From the NCBI GenBank assembly GCA_022605405.1, contig JABYQQ010000007.1:2046001-2110000 (forward strand): 64,000 bases of DNA. The letters are read 5' to 3'. This document shows, in pieces, positions 34,435 through 46,239 of the stretch. The notes beneath the pieces are model-generated. The model did no database searches. It was not told where the DNA came from and was given only the letters and a program-made list of their open reading frames with translations. The first letter of the stretch is position 1. Every line of letters starts with the position of its first letter. The stretch comes from Earliella scabrosa. Its lineage: Eukaryota > Basidiomycota > Agaricomycetes > Polyporales > Polyporaceae. The position numbers and the translations under genes were made by a program.

Positions 34435-36070
34435 TCAGAGCATGAATGTGAGCGGGTTCTCGAGGTAGCCCTTGAACGCCGCCAACCACCGAGCACCGAC
34501 AGCACCGTCGACAGTCCGGTGGTCTGCGCTAAGAGTGACCTTCATGATCTGCGCAACCTTGAAGCCACGCTCCTCCTCAGGCGCGGGCACGAGCGTGGGT
34601 TGTGTTGCACCCACAGCGAGGATGCATGATTGTGGGGGGTTGATGATCGCAGTGAAGTGTGAGATACCGAACATGCCCAGATTGGAGACAGTGAAGGTAC
34701 CGCCCTAGTAGAACACTGTTTAATTACGTGGATTGGGAACGTGGAAGATGCACTGACCTGGTACTCCTGAGGCTGAAGCTTGCCGTCACGAGCCTTCTTC
34801 GCGAGCGCCTTACCCTCGGAAGATATTGACGCGAGCCCCTTGGAACCAACATCCTTGATGATAGGCGTAATGAGACCCGTTGGTGTTGCGACAGCAACGG
34901 AGATGTCAGCCTTCTTGTACCTACTTGCTTGTCAGTTATGCTATCAGTTGTACGACCATGGATGAGGACGTACTGCCTAATGACTTCGCCCAACCATGCG
35001 GAGTTCGCCTCAGGTACGTCAGCGAGGGCACATGCAACAGCCTTCAACACGAAGTCATTGACGGAAAGTTTCGCGGACTTGTCCTTGTCGGCCAAAGACT
35101 TGTTGAAAACCTCCCGCAGCTTGAGAACCTTGTCCATGTTGATGTCAAGCGTGAGGTAGTAGTGGGGCAGCTCCTGCTTTGACTGCGTGAGGCGCGAGCC
35201 AATCGTGCGACGCATGTTCGAGACGGGGATATCGGTGTACTCAGGAAGTGATGCCGAAGGCTGGGGAACGGCGGTCGAAGGCGTGCCAGACGTCGCCGCG
35301 GCAGGTTGGTACTTCTCAACATCCTCCCGGAGGATCCTGCCCTCAGGACCAGAGCCCTTGACCTTAGCAAGAGGGATCCCGCGCTCAAGCGCAATCTTCT
35401 TCGCGATTGGTGAAGCGAAGATACGGTCACCCTTGGGGAGCTCAGACTTGGCCTCCTGCTTGGAAGACTCAGCAGGTTTCGACGGCGCCGGCTCGGTCTT
35501 GGGAGCCTCTGGAGCCTTTTCTTCCTTTGGTGCTTCTTTTGGCTTTTCCGAAGCAGCCTCGGAGGCCAGCTTGTCAGCACCGGAGAGGTCGTCGCCCTCC
35601 TCACCAATGATGGCAATGGTAGAGCCTACGGCGATGTTCTTCGCGCCGTCATTGGCCTGTGAGATGGAAACGTGACTACGTGTCCACAGTAAAACATACA
35701 GGTCACGTACAAGGATTTTCGCTAGAACACCGTCGTCCTGGGCCTCGACGTCGATAGTGGCCTTGTCCGTTTCCTGTGACGCGTGAGGTCATTTCGCATG
35801 GACGCATGGGATGTCTACGTGCAACGCACAATCTCGAGCAGGACGTCACCAGCCGCGAAGGTCTCACCCTCCTTCTTCTTCCATGATGCGATACCACCCT
35901 CCGTCATGGTGGGACTCATCGCTGGCATGGCGAACTTGGAGAGCGCATGACGGGAGGCCGAGACGTGGAACCCTGTCGCGCGCGGTGGCCCTTCGTTACT
36001 TGTCCACACAGTCTCAGAGTCAATGGTACGCACGTCTGGCAATGACACTACGAGCGAGGGCGGAGGCCAT
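34435..36070 (-). CDS. LAT1: Dihydrolipoamide acetyltransferase, E2 of pyruvate dehydrogenase
   Basis: Exons are 36070-36034, 35972-35830, 35773-35711, 35656-34974, 34920-34758 and 34704-34435 (452 aa). The N-terminus [20 protein letters not shown] is a good mitochondrial presequence and appears only when the 61-nt first intron is removed. One lipoyl domain follows ([15 protein letters not shown]; lipoyl Lys64 in ETDKATI), then a Glu/Lys/Pro-rich linker, a peripheral subunit-binding domain ([31 protein letters not shown]) and the catalytic domain ending in DHRTVDG (His425, Asp429). The enzyme transfers acetyl groups from E1 to CoA in the mitochondrial matrix. All catalytic parts are intact. 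The gene is divergent with CSL4. Confidence 0.96.
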
Positions 36071-36273
36071 GGTGAGGAGAAGGAGGAGTCGACGAGGCTG
36101 GTGCTGGGCTCAGCTGGCAGAAAAGTGGTACGCGAGAGGTCTCGTTGGGGCGCGTAAACAGACACAAATCCCGGGCGCGTCACTCTCGGGCGAGCTCGGA
36201 TTCGCCACCGTACCATCGCGTATCCTCTCATACGCGCCTCCTCGATATCCCATCTCATTTTCTGCACTGTGCC
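36071..36273. promoter_or_regulatory. Bidirectional promoter region of LAT1 and CSL4
   Basis: Only 203 bp separate the two start codons. No TATA box stands out. A long minus-strand frame crosses this region in frame with LAT1 but lacks presequence character. Confidence 0.4.
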
Positions 36274-37035
36274 ATGTCGTCCGACATCGTGCTTCCCGGG
36301 CAGCCAATACCCCTCCCGCGTGGGCCCACCCCTCAGGTTGGCAGTGGGATCTACTCTCGGGACGGCACCGTGAGGGCTAGTCTCATCGGTGTTCCCTCCT
36401 ACTCTGGATCCGTTTGTCTTTTCGCTCTCTTTTCACTGTGGACCTCTGAACCAATGGATGCGTGCCCTTCGCCTCTTGAACAATAACGGACGCGATCAGA
36501 CTCTGGAGATCAAGCGGACACGCCCTCGACCGCCTGCGCCGAACTCGGTCGTCCTAGGCTCAGTCACTCGCATGTCTCCCCTTCAGGCTGTCCTCTCAAT
36601 AACAGTCGTCGACGGCGTTCCTCTGCCTGCTGGTGAGGAGTTTACCGGGGTGATACGGGTCCAAGATGTGCGAGCTACGGAGAAAGACAAGGTCAAAATA
36701 GCGGACTGCTTCCGCGGCGGCGATGTTGTGAGAGGACTGGTGGTGCGTCCGGACTTCATCACAACCAGCCAGAACAATGCCCCTAACCTCGTTCCTGATC
36801 ATATTCCAGCTCTCGTTGGGTGATGCGCGGAGCTATTATGTGACGACTGCAAGGAACGACCTCGGAGTCATCTTTGCCACGAGTGAGGCTGGTGAGTGGC
36901 AATACCAGAGATGTCCTCCGTTAGTTCATCTGGCAAGTAGGAGCAACCATGGAGCCAGTATCATGGCAAGAGATGCGGTGTCCGAAGACTGGCAAAATCG
37001 AGAAGCGTAAGTGCGCGAAGCCAGAAGGCATGTAG
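36274..37035 (+). CDS. CSL4: Exosome complex cap subunit Csl4
   Basis: Exons are 36274-36411, 36500-36742, 36810-36891 and 36941-37035 (185 aa). The N-terminal domain begins [20 protein letters not shown]. The S1 domain runs from [18 protein letters not shown] through the hallmark [16 protein letters not shown] and [19 protein letters not shown]. The C-terminal zinc-ribbon-like end is [18 protein letters not shown]. Csl4 (EXOSC1) caps the RNA exosome ring and helps to admit RNA in nucleus and cytoplasm. Length matches the family. Intron 1 was placed so that [13 protein letters not shown] follows the N-terminal domain. Confidence 0.95.
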
Positions 37036-37599
37036 ATTCACGCCACTCCCGTACTAGTACTATTGTGTTGTTGTTCTGTGCGACTACCTGTATGTGATCA
37101 ATATAATCCTCACCGACGTCTTGTTGGGTTGGGCTCTGCACCACCGAACAACAGCAGTGGCGCATGTGTAGCATGGGTCACCTTGCAATGCGTGAAGGAC
37201 TAAGCGTCAGGGCGAAGCCAACCACGCATCGGACGCGGCTCCTCCTTTCTTCTATCTTTCCTCACATTCCCTCGCTTATTGCCACTCGCCAGCTGCAGGA
37301 CTCGGCTGTTTATCTCCCACGTCCTCATTTTTGCACCCTTGTCCTTCGAGCCTCGAGGACGTGGACGCGTTCATTCATTATAGGACGCGTCGGTAACACG
37401 TGCTACGCGCCATCGGCCACGTGGAGTTTCCAGAAAGGCAGGTGGGATCGCGTGGTCGCTCAGCGACAAGTTCACTATTCGGGCTGACGGGGGTTGTTCA
37501 CTGTTCAGTCGCACTGCTCAGGTCTCCTGGCTGCTCCCTTCACGCTCTGGCTAAGGCTCTCGTCCTCTCGGTTCTGGGCTGTACATAGTTGTCGACGTT
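37036..37599. other. Intergenic region upstream of the NUDE gene
   Basis: This 564-bp interval holds the CSL4 3' UTR and the NUDE promoter, including two ACGCGT boxes listed separately. No coding signal. Confidence 0.45.
37365..37390. promoter_or_regulatory. Pair of ACGCGT (MCB-like) boxes upstream of NUDE
   Basis: GGACGCGT occurs twice, with ACGCGT at 37365-37370 and 37385-37390, exactly 20 bp apart and about 210-235 bp before the NUDE start codon. Boxes of this type control G1/S genes in yeasts. A role here is inference. Confidence 0.5.
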
Positions 37600-39826
37600 A
37601 TGACCGCTGTCCTTCAGGCTACAGACATTCTCCGGAAGGACAGAGGGATGGCCGCACTAGACGACAATGCTATCAAGTACACACTCCCACTCGAGCCCTA
37701 CTTTCCTCACGCTAATCCACCTCTGACAGCGGTTACTCCTCACCGGGCACTGACTGGAAGGCGAAGTATCTAGAGGTTGCCGATATGCTGGCAGAAACTC
37801 GTGCCGAACTTGATGACTTTCACCACTCCAGCAAGGAGCTCGAGGAGGAGCTTGAACGAGAACTCGAACGGACAGAGAAGGCCCAACAGGAGCTGAAGGT
37901 CAAGGTAGCCAGGGCTGAGCAAGAGCGGGATGACTGGAAGGTATGTCTACGAGCTCGCTCTCTTGGATTGCCTTCTTACACAACCTCAGGCCAAATTCAT
38001 GCATCTCCAAACCACGCACAATACCACGACAACCTCTCTTCAACGCGAACTGGATACGCTACGACAAGAGCACCAGAAGGTCAAGATTCAATTACGCGAG
38101 CTTGAGATGGGCAATGACGACTTGGAACGCAACGAGCGCGCGATAACATCGAGTTTGGCGGACGTAGAGCAGAAGTATGCGCGGGCATTGGAAGAGAAGA
38201 TTCTCTTGGAACACGAGTTGTTGGATAAGGCCAATGTTGAGGAGGAATGCCAACGGATGAAGGACGAGCTGAGAGGTACGCTTCCCCGAAGTCATATCAC
38301 GGTCTCCGCAGCTCACGCGCGTTGAAGATGCAAACGAGGAGATCACAATTCTCAAGGACCAGTTGTCCGCCGCTCAGCAGCGTGCCAATAATTTCTCTGC
38401 CCCCTCAGTGGAATCCTCCGCGCCGTCCTCGTCGCTACCGCACGCCACCCCGTCGCTATCAGACGAGGATCTTCTTAGTGTTCCGACGCCTCCAGACTTG
38501 TGCCTAGCCGACCTGACGCCACCGCCCGAAACTCCTGCGAAGGATTACCCCAGTCATCCTCTACCGATTGTGTCGCCTCGTCCCACCAAAGATGTCAGCC
38601 CCGCTACCCCACCCTCAATGTTGCACCGTGCCGGCTTCAACCCGCCCCGGAACGGTGTTTCAACCCCTTCCAGTGGCATTGGCTCCCTTGCACGCTCCGC
38701 TACTCATCCGGGTCTCACTGCAAGTCCCTCATCCCGTCTACAGGCCCCACGCACACCCGTTCCCCGTCCTCCTCTCAATCGGAATGTTTCTACCCTCACG
38801 GCCAGCACTGCGAGTGGTGTCACCTCGACTGCGTCGAAGAGCAAGGGTGTGCAGATGGTGTCGGAGATGAGGGCTCGAGTTAGGATCTTGGAGCAGAAGA
38901 TTCACACCCGTGTCCCCCGACTGCGGATGGGCAGCGTCACCAATCGTACCGCAGCTAACGCCATGCCACCTCCCCCTGTACCTGTGAAGGCATCTCCCTC
39001 TCCGGCGCCGTCAACTGCCTCGTCATCTCGATCCGCTTCGCATGAAGACCGTTTTGCGACTATCCCGAAGTCTCGAAGGCAGAGTGTTGACTTCGATGCC
39101 GAGAACCGACGGACACCGGGAGGTGCAGATACGTCAGGTTGGGTCCTAATCATGGAAGACTCACCGTCGCCGGTGAAGGACAAGGACAAGGAGCGGCGCC
39201 GGACCTCTAGCCCCCCTTCTGCTGCCCCCACGGCATTCCGCCCCATGTCCTCCAGCTCCATCGACTCCGGAGATGGTAGCAGCAGAGCCCCAAGTGCGTT
39301 GTCCCAGAGCGTCATGCCCACTGGCATCCGTCGTCCACAATCGCGGCTGTCGGTATCCACCGAGGGACGAAGCAGTACGAGCACAAATGCAACTACCAGT
39401 ACCGCGAGCTCTATTCCTACCCCCTCTTCGCGCCCATCCACGCCCACGTTCCTCCCCATCCCATCCGCGAGTTTGTATAGCAGTAATATTGGCCTGAAGC
39501 GCTCTACAGGGCCGAACACCAGTGCGTATAGTCAGACAGGCGGTCAAGGCAACAAGCGTTCGTCGCTTGGGGCAAGCACAGCTAGATCCCCAACATTGGA
39601 ATCACCCACATACACCACTCACTCCAATGTCACTATCCGTCCTCCAAAGACATCCGCCATCCCCGCACTAGGACTTGGACAGAGTCGAATCGGGAAGCCT
39701 GCAGGCGGGCGGCGGAGCGGTGGCGGAAGTGACGCAGAAGCGGCGTTTTTCTCGGATTCCGGGGCCAACGCACGGCGGGCACGGTCAGGGAGCACCACCC
39801 TACTCTACAACCGCAATGGGAGCTGA
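37600..39826 (+). CDS. NUDE-family nuclear distribution protein (NDE1/NDEL1 homologue)
   Basis: Exons are 37600-37676, 37730-37940, 37990-38275 and 38328-39826 (690 aa). The diagnostic block DWKAKYLEVADMLAETRAEL, then DDFHHSSKELEEELEREL, opens a coiled coil of ~190 residues (LRQEHQKVKIQLRELE, NEEITILKDQLSAAQQR). NUDE binds LIS1/PAC-1 and dynein and is needed for nuclear migration along microtubules. The C-terminal two thirds are Ser/Pro/Thr-rich and disordered. They include one short conserved helix (KGVQMVSEMRARVRILEQKI) seen in fungal NUDE tails. A second in-frame ATG at 37648 has a stronger context (GGGATGG) and may be the true start. Its promoter carries two ACGCGT boxes. Confidence 0.9.
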
Positions 39827-40386
39827 AGTGTCGTGTCGTTGTCCCATGGAGGTCCCTATGTCACTGTTTCTATATCTGCGCTTCACCTTACCTACATATC
39901 CACATCCCCGCTAAACTCTCAGCCTGCCTCCTCCACCTCTCCCCGTGCTTTCCCCTTGTACTTGCGCTTTCGGCTGCTACAATTATTATTCTTTCCTTCT
40001 TTCCTTTCCGCCCCCAACACGTATACATAGTAATCACTCCTTCAGAGCTTTACGAACTGACGATACACTACTTGCAGGCCTGGATCCGGGTGGCCGGGTT
40101 CGTGCGTCTGTACACTCATGTCCATATATCCATGACTATTATGAAGATATCCTCGCTATACGGCGCATTGGTTCTGCCTTGTTCATCCAGCCTCATGAGT
40201 TACAGTACTGTATGGCTGTTGTACTAAAGACTGCACAGTGCAGAGCGCCTTCCTTTCTCGGCGGCCGTCGGACGCTCATCAAGCGAGCGCCTACCTTTCC
40301 GCCACCCACCTCCACCACCGCATCCCAAGTCCCCAGCTGTTGCTCAGACTCTTGTATCCCTCCAAGTCTACTCAGACACAGACGAC
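39827..40386. other. Intergenic region between NUDE and ESS2
   Basis: This 560-bp interval is pyrimidine- and AT-rich in its first third, consistent with the NUDE 3' UTR. The rest is probably the ESS2 promoter. No gene or repeat was recognised. Confidence 0.45.
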
Positions 40387-42096
40387 ATGAGCTCTGCACC
40401 AGGATCGTCACCGCAGCCTGTACGGTCTCTAAACCGCCAAGTCGTACTGGAGGAAGACGAGTATACTGAAGCTCTTTCGCACATCATCGCTCGAGACTTC
40501 TTTCCTTCTCTCGTCCACCTCGATGCCACAAACAATTACCTGGACGCGCTCCGCACACAAGATCCCCAACTCATCCAAGCCTCCGTGCGCCGCCTCGAGG
40601 ATCTGCAGACTCCGGTCTCCCGCCGAGGTCGGCCATGGCAGACGCCCTCGCAGACTCCCTACGCTGCAGGACCCTCCGACACGCCCCTCCGCACGCCTAG
40701 GGGCGCGGACGGTGAGGCCCCGGCGAAGCGACCGCGATATGAAACAGACATGAGCTTGGACGCGTTTCAGGCGAAGTACACGTCCGAGGACAACTCGAGC
40801 TTCACCCAGATCCTCGACGACGAGAACAGGAGGCGGAAGGAAAAGTATGGGTGGGCGTGGGAGGCGCAGAGGCGGGTTGAGGCGCAGAGAGACCGGATGC
40901 TGGAGGGACGGGAGAGGTTGCTGATCGAGGCTCCTTCCGGAGCAGGGGTGAAGGAGAGGTTCCGGATAGAGGCACCGCAGCCGGCAGGGTTGATTGAGGC
41001 TGCACCCTCGGAGTTCACGGTCGCGTATGAGGATGACGAAGAGGAGGTAGAGGACCTTCTGGACGGGACGTATGTCGCGCCACCGGCTCCGGAGAAAGCG
41101 AAGGAGCATTCCGCCCTGGTGAAGGTGGAGAAAGCGAAGGATCCGGACGAGGCAGTAGTAGATGTGATGGCCCCGAAGAAGGATACGCGACCTGCTGGCG
41201 TAGACGGGTGGAAGTTCAGAGTGAGTTACATTCCTGAATCTACCACAAAGTGTATCCTTGTTCACCTCTCCTGCAGGCTCGGAATGCCCTGATGTTCCCT
41301 CCGGATGCCGATGTCTCACCATACCACCCATCGGCTTCGACAGCGGCCGAGGACGCACAGAATCCTCCCAAGGTCGTCAAGCATGGAAACACTAGGCTAC
41401 CTGAGCAAGAAGACAAACCAGACCACTCAGTATCCGCACCGCCTAGTCCAACACGTAGCCGAATTGATGCTGCAATTGCAGGAACTCCATGTAAGAGCTC
41501 CCGCGTCGTCTCATCTCCTAGCCCGCCAACTTATGACAAATGCAGACCAACCGAAGTCACCGACAAACGACGTGCATTCGTTGGTTCCCTCGATACCATC
41601 GCCGACACCATCGGAACTAGGTCCAGCAGCAATGAAGCAACTTATGACGTGGGGCACTTTGAATGCAACGCCTCGCGTGCTTTCTCAGTCAGACGATCCA
41701 CCCGACATCCCTACTCCTGCCACACCATTCCGTATCGCTGAGCCCAGCTCTCGTGAACGTCTCTCACACAAGTTATCCAGCGATGCAGCCAAGAGTCTGC
41801 GCGCGAAAGCTGGTTTGCTTGGGAACGTCCCATTGTTCTCCAAGTCCTCAGCCAGCAGTGGTCGAAGAACATCCATGCCGCCACCTTCTTGGACGCCACG
41901 GAAAGCCGAGGCGCCAGGATCATTGACACCCGCGGCGAAGAGGCTTCTGGATCGGACCACCATGGGCACAGCGGCCTCTAGGCGAGCCGATGCAATGGGG
42001 CGACTCGCGGGATGGGAAGGAGACAACAGGAGAGAGAAGGACCTCCAGAAGGTCAGATGGACACCAACACCTAGTCCTGTCGCGAGGAGGAGTTGA
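40387..42096 (+). CDS. ESS2/DGCR14-like nuclear splicing-associated protein
   Basis: Exons are 40387-41220, 41277-41490 and 41546-42096 (532 aa). Family blocks are in order: QVVLEEDEYTEALSHIIARD and FFPSLVHLDATNNYLDAL at the N-terminus; MSLDAFQAKYTSEDNSSF, then ILDDENRRRKEKYGWAWE; then ARNALMFPPD; LGPAAMKQLMTWGTLNATPR; and the basic TPAAKRLLDRT near the end. ESS2 (DGCR14 in human, Bis1 in fission yeast) is a nuclear protein found with late spliceosomes. Both introns (56 and 55 nt) fall inside conserved blocks and restore them. The assignment is strong at the whole-protein level. Confidence 0.93.
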
Positions 42097-42270
42097 GATG
42101 TTGGTGTTGGTGGTACTTGTGTGCAGTGCATGTAATTTGTCGTGGAATGACTTCACCGCGCGTCTTCATCATGAGGGTTCCGTGTGATCGTCAGTGAATA
42201 ATGATACATGACCTCGTGGGTGTGGTGGTAGCGTAGAGACTCAAGAATTGCAATGACGCGAGGACAAGGG

Positions 42271-43226
42271 TCAACTTGCTAACACTTTTCGCCGCTTAGC
42301 TTGTCGCTCGACTGACTCCGTCCCTTCGCTGGTCTTGGTATTGTCTGCCTTCGTGGTAGACTCCTGCGCGTCGGAAGCAATAGGCTTAGACCGTTTCTTG
42401 ACCAGAACGCCTTTCAACGATTTCTTCGGGTCCTTCTTGGCCGGCGCAGCAGCGGGTTTAACCTTTGGCGGTGCGCTGCTGCTACTACTCGCCGCACTCG
42501 CAGCACCAATCGGAGGCGGCTTGTTGGCCGCGTTTTCTCGCGCAGCAACCGCCCTGTGTGTAAAATGAATGCCGAGTATACCGTGAATCATACCGCACGG
42601 AGGACGAGAGACAGATTACGCACTCTCGAAAGTGTTTGAGTTCCTCGCCTTCCATTTCTTTCCGGAGACGCTCCTCCTCTCGCTGCTTCTCGAGGACGGA
42701 GTCTAGGAAAAGCACTTCATCCTCTTCCAGTGCCCGGAATTGATTGCCTGGCGCGCAGTCATGTTGTCAGCCCCCGAACGTGTATTACGGAGGACAGCCC
42801 GGAGACGGACCTAGCTTATTACGCTCCTCCCATTCTTCTTGTTTGGCTGCCTAGAGTGCGTAAGCCCCGTGCCGCCCCGGGTGGGCACTGCTGCTTACTC
42901 TGTTCGCGGCGAGTTTCTGGAGACAGAGTGGAGAGAGGCGTTATGCTCCGACCCGTGCGTGCATTGTGCGCGGCCACGTACCTCAGCAAGACTCCTGCCG
43001 TCGAACGCGTCCTCCTGGGGCTGCGGCGGAGGCTCTTGACCAAGCCTGAGAGACGCATGTCAGGTGTCTCGGTCTCAGAAAAGGACCCATTTGATGATGA
43101 GACACACCTCGCATATGCGGCCCGCCATTGCTCGTCCCGCCGTGCCTTCGCAGCCTCGAGTTCGTCTTGAGAGACGAAGCGAGAGCCTACGCCGACGGTG
43201 GATATCGATGGGATTGCGTCGTCCAT
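42271..43226 (-). CDS. PSME3IP1 / FAM192A (NIP30)-like protein
   Basis: Six exons (43226-43108, 43045-42982, 42916-42899, 42850-42811, 42747-42624, 42553-42271) encode 215 aa. The NIP30 domain is clear: SRFVSQDELEAAKARRDEQW, LGQEPPPQPQEDAFDGRSL-like, KLAANRAAKQEEWEERNK, then NQFRALEEDEVLFLDSVLEK. The C-terminus is low-complexity and ends in a basic nuclear-signal-like ERQAKRRKV. In humans the protein binds the PA28-gamma proteasome activator and controls its partners. Fungal function is unknown. Exon 3 is a micro-exon of 18 nt coding KLAANR. The gene is divergent with the next one (272 bp apart). Confidence 0.88.
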
Positions 43227-43498
43227 GCGGGGAGCGTTAATGAAGATGGAGCGTTGATGGAGCGGATATGGCTAGAGGCAGGAGAGAGGAAGGCCGAAGG
43301 AGTCTGGTATGATCGAGGACCGCCGGAGAGGGCGGCGCGCTGGTGCGCTATGTGGGGATCTGTAGCCGTCCCCGTGACACATGTGTGTTACTCTCCTCCC
43401 ATTTTGACAGCGGCGCACTCCGCCGCACTGCGCTGTTGTCTGCTCGTCCTATACCCTCTCTTCCCCCTCCTTCGCATGCCCCTGCGCCTGCGAACTCG

Positions 43499-45032
43499 AT
43501 GAACAGCGACGGCCAGCAGCCTCTCTCCGCCTCCTCTGCCTCCACCTTCTCCAAGTCCCACAGCGTTCGCAGCTCGCGTGCGGCGCCCTCGACCATAAAG
43601 ACATACATCAACACCGCTCCGCGTGCGTATTCTCTATCCTTCCCCGGGCCCGTCCAAGCATCCGCCATGACACATCGGCTGACCGGGTCATCGCCATCGT
43701 GCAGCATGGGCCCGAGATGAACCTCCCTCCCCCAAGGAACACGAGCCGACCGAGGGTGCTAGACACCTCCCCGACCCGCACCGCCCGTCAGACGCAGTAT
43801 CATTCCAGTCCTCTGCCCCCGACGACCCCGGTCCATCGCGATGGTGGACGTTCGCGCGTCATCGCCCCACGGACTCGGGCTCCATCCCGCTGTCTCCAAG
43901 CCCCCAGCGGACCGCACGACGGCTACCACATCCGCCCCGGTCGATGTCCATCCCGTGGCTGTCTGTATCTGTACTGCGGCGGTCGAACGAACACGACGAC
44001 GGAGAGCAACCCGCGGAGAGCCCGTCGACGGCGCATGCTACGGATCTCGAAGGATCGGAGAGTGGTGGTACGCCACGGCAGGTGAACCGGAGCCGGTTGC
44101 GCATCGACATGCCCGCTACGAATACGTCTTTCACGCTCGCCCAGAACCGGACACCAGGATGGGAGACGCCTTGGACGTCTGCACATCCAAACGGCTCTGC
44201 AGAACGAATGGGCAGCATTCCCGAGCAGGGCTCGCAACACGACGAGGAGAAACTGACGCCCTGGCAGCGGCGGAGGAAGCGAATACGCGCATATATCATG
44301 TATAACCTATACGTTCCATTGGTGCGTTCCCTTCTTCATCCACTATATGCTCTCCATTCTTCCTCTGACACACTGCGGGTGTACAGCTGTTTCGACTCTG
44401 TAACATAGTTCTTACTACGGGGGCCCTTGCCATCGCAATTCGCCTCCGAATGATAGAGCATCGGAATGGCGTCATGGGGGCGCTAGGACCATCACCGTAC
44501 GTCTATGCGTTCAAATTCGACTGACTCCACTTCTCAACCTCGCCACCACAGAACGCTGGTGATTATCTTTGCATGCCTCACGTTAGTACACGTCATGATT
44601 GCTATCTATGTGCGTCCATTTCGGCAGATGTCACGTAAGGTATGCTGACGCGCATGGTAGCTTGAATACTTCGGTCGTCCACTGGGTCTATGGCACACGT
44701 CCTGGAAACTCGCGTACACGCTCTTCGAGGTCGTGTTTATCTGCACCTGGTCCGCCGCTCTCGCACTCTCCTTTGACGGTTTCTTCACCTCCCCTATACC
44801 CTGCGCCGCGCCCTCGAGCATATCGTGGTACAGCGATCTTCCACGCCAGACCATGCCCAACGGCATCAATGGAACGGAAGGCGGCGTCGGCGACCAGCTC
44901 TGTGACAACCAACTCGTGCTCATATGTCTCGTGGGCGTCGGCTTGATGATGTACTGCTCCAATCTCTTCATCGCCCTCTTCCGGATATTCGAGAAGGTCA
45001 AATATCACCCTGCTTCGTTGCTTACCGCATAA
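43499..45032 (+). CDS. Four-TM membrane protein, SRF1-like (phospholipase D regulator?)
   Basis: Exons are 43499-43622, 43705-44321, 44387-44496, 44552-44609 and 44661-45032 (426 aa). The first ~230 residues are Ser/Pro-rich and cytosolic, with a notable RWWTFARHRP motif. After the basic LTPWQRRRKRIRAYIMYNLY come four hydrophobic segments: LFRLCNIVLTTGALAIAI, TLVIIFACLTLVHVMIAIYL, AYTLFEVVFICTWSAALAL and LVLICLVGVGLMMYCSNLF. A Cys-containing loop separates the last two. From memory this matches basidiomycete proteins annotated as SRF1, a regulator of the yeast phospholipase D Spo14. That link is tentative. Two other reading frames are open across exon 2; only this frame joins to the membrane segments. 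Confidence 0.72.
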
Positions 45033-46231
45033 CATCTTTCCCTCTCCCTCTCAAGCAGTGCTAGACGCCGTTCTAGATGCTCTCCATCCATCCAGCGACA
45101 CCTCCATCCTACCTTACCTCCAATCCCTACATTATAACCCATTACGTTTGGTGAATAGTGGCGCCTTGTGCAAAGTACAGAATACCGGACACTGGTCTTG
45201 GTACATTAGCATTTTCTTCTTCCTGCATGCTCCCTTCCCTCGCTCGCGCATTCACGGGAACCGGTCGGATCGCCCGTAGTCCCGCATGATCGTTTGGTCG
45301 CTGTATCAGTACTGTCGCCTTCACGACGTATGCGTTGGTGTGTAGGATGTGGACGACAGCAAATGAAATTTCGTACGATTCACATCGGGCTTCAGATGAC
45401 CTGTGCATGACGGATGGATGATGGCCGCCCTCAATGGTCGGATGGCAGGGCGCAGGAGGGTGGGATGGATGGACCCACAGAGAGCGATGGGAGTTGTATT
45501 GGGGGAGCCCGCTCGGCAGTGAAACTTGGATACCGTACACGTACCTGGGACATCCACCCAAAGGCGATACATGCCAACAGTTGAGACCACGCACGATTGG
45601 ATGGCTTGGGATATATTGATTAGAGGGCTGATGTGCGCCGAGGGATGTGTGTTCCACAGGGTGCGAGGTACTCGAGTTCTTGATCCACCCGTCAACGTCA
45701 AGATCCTGCAGGCCTCCTCGAGGCCGACACCGGGAGCTTGGGAGGGTCACAATCACGAGCCTGTGGACCCATCTGTGGATCGCTGTGCGGCCTGTGCGCT
45801 GTGCGCGCGGAGAAGGCCCACTGTGCAGAAGTACTGTGCATCTGGGGGAATGGGGGGACGAGCGGATCAAGACCGGAGGAAGGACGAGGTACGTATGTAT
45901 ACGGCGAGAGAGGTGTATCTGCCGCCTGCGGACAGAGTTGGAGAGGAGGCTGATGCGGGCGTGCTGACGTGCGTGCGGCTCGCGTTTAGAAGCCCGCGGC
46001 AGAGATCAAAGGGCGGTGTGCTGTGCTGGGTGATGCGCCATCAGCGGATGTACCGTTCAGGCGCTGCTCCGGTCTCGGGATCGCTCTCGATCGCTGGGGC
46101 CCCAGCCTGCAGGCGTCGCGCGAATCAGCGCGAGGTTAGATAGCGATCCGAGCGTGGTTCACTGCTGCACGGTTCGTCTGGACGTTCATTGGTTTCAGAA
46201 GTGTTGGGAGTACTGCGGGGCGCCGTGCATG
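45033..46231. other. Intergenic region left of transposable element 1
   Basis: This 1.2-kb region is free of supportable genes. Overlapping frames of 100-240 codons on both strands (around 45142-45870 minus and 45526-46143 plus) have no motif. I see no repeat of my own finding before the target duplication at 46232. Confidence 0.5.
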
Positions 46232-46239
46232 CTCCGAAC
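46232..46239. repeat. 8-bp target-site duplication, left copy
   Basis: CTCCGAAC immediately precedes the left terminal inverted repeat. The identical octamer follows the right terminal repeat at 46919-46926, as expected after transposon insertion. Confidence 0.85.

Noticed and set aside
43699..44305. Two alternative plus-strand frames (128 and 154 codons) inside exon 2 of the SRF1-like gene
   Set aside because: Neither joins in frame to the transmembrane exons. The chosen frame does, with matching phase at both splice sites, and includes RWWTFARHRP.
45142..46143. Frames of 205-242 codons in the gap left of the first transposon
   Set aside because: Opposing, overlapping frames with no motif and no plausible splice sites; not supportable as genes.
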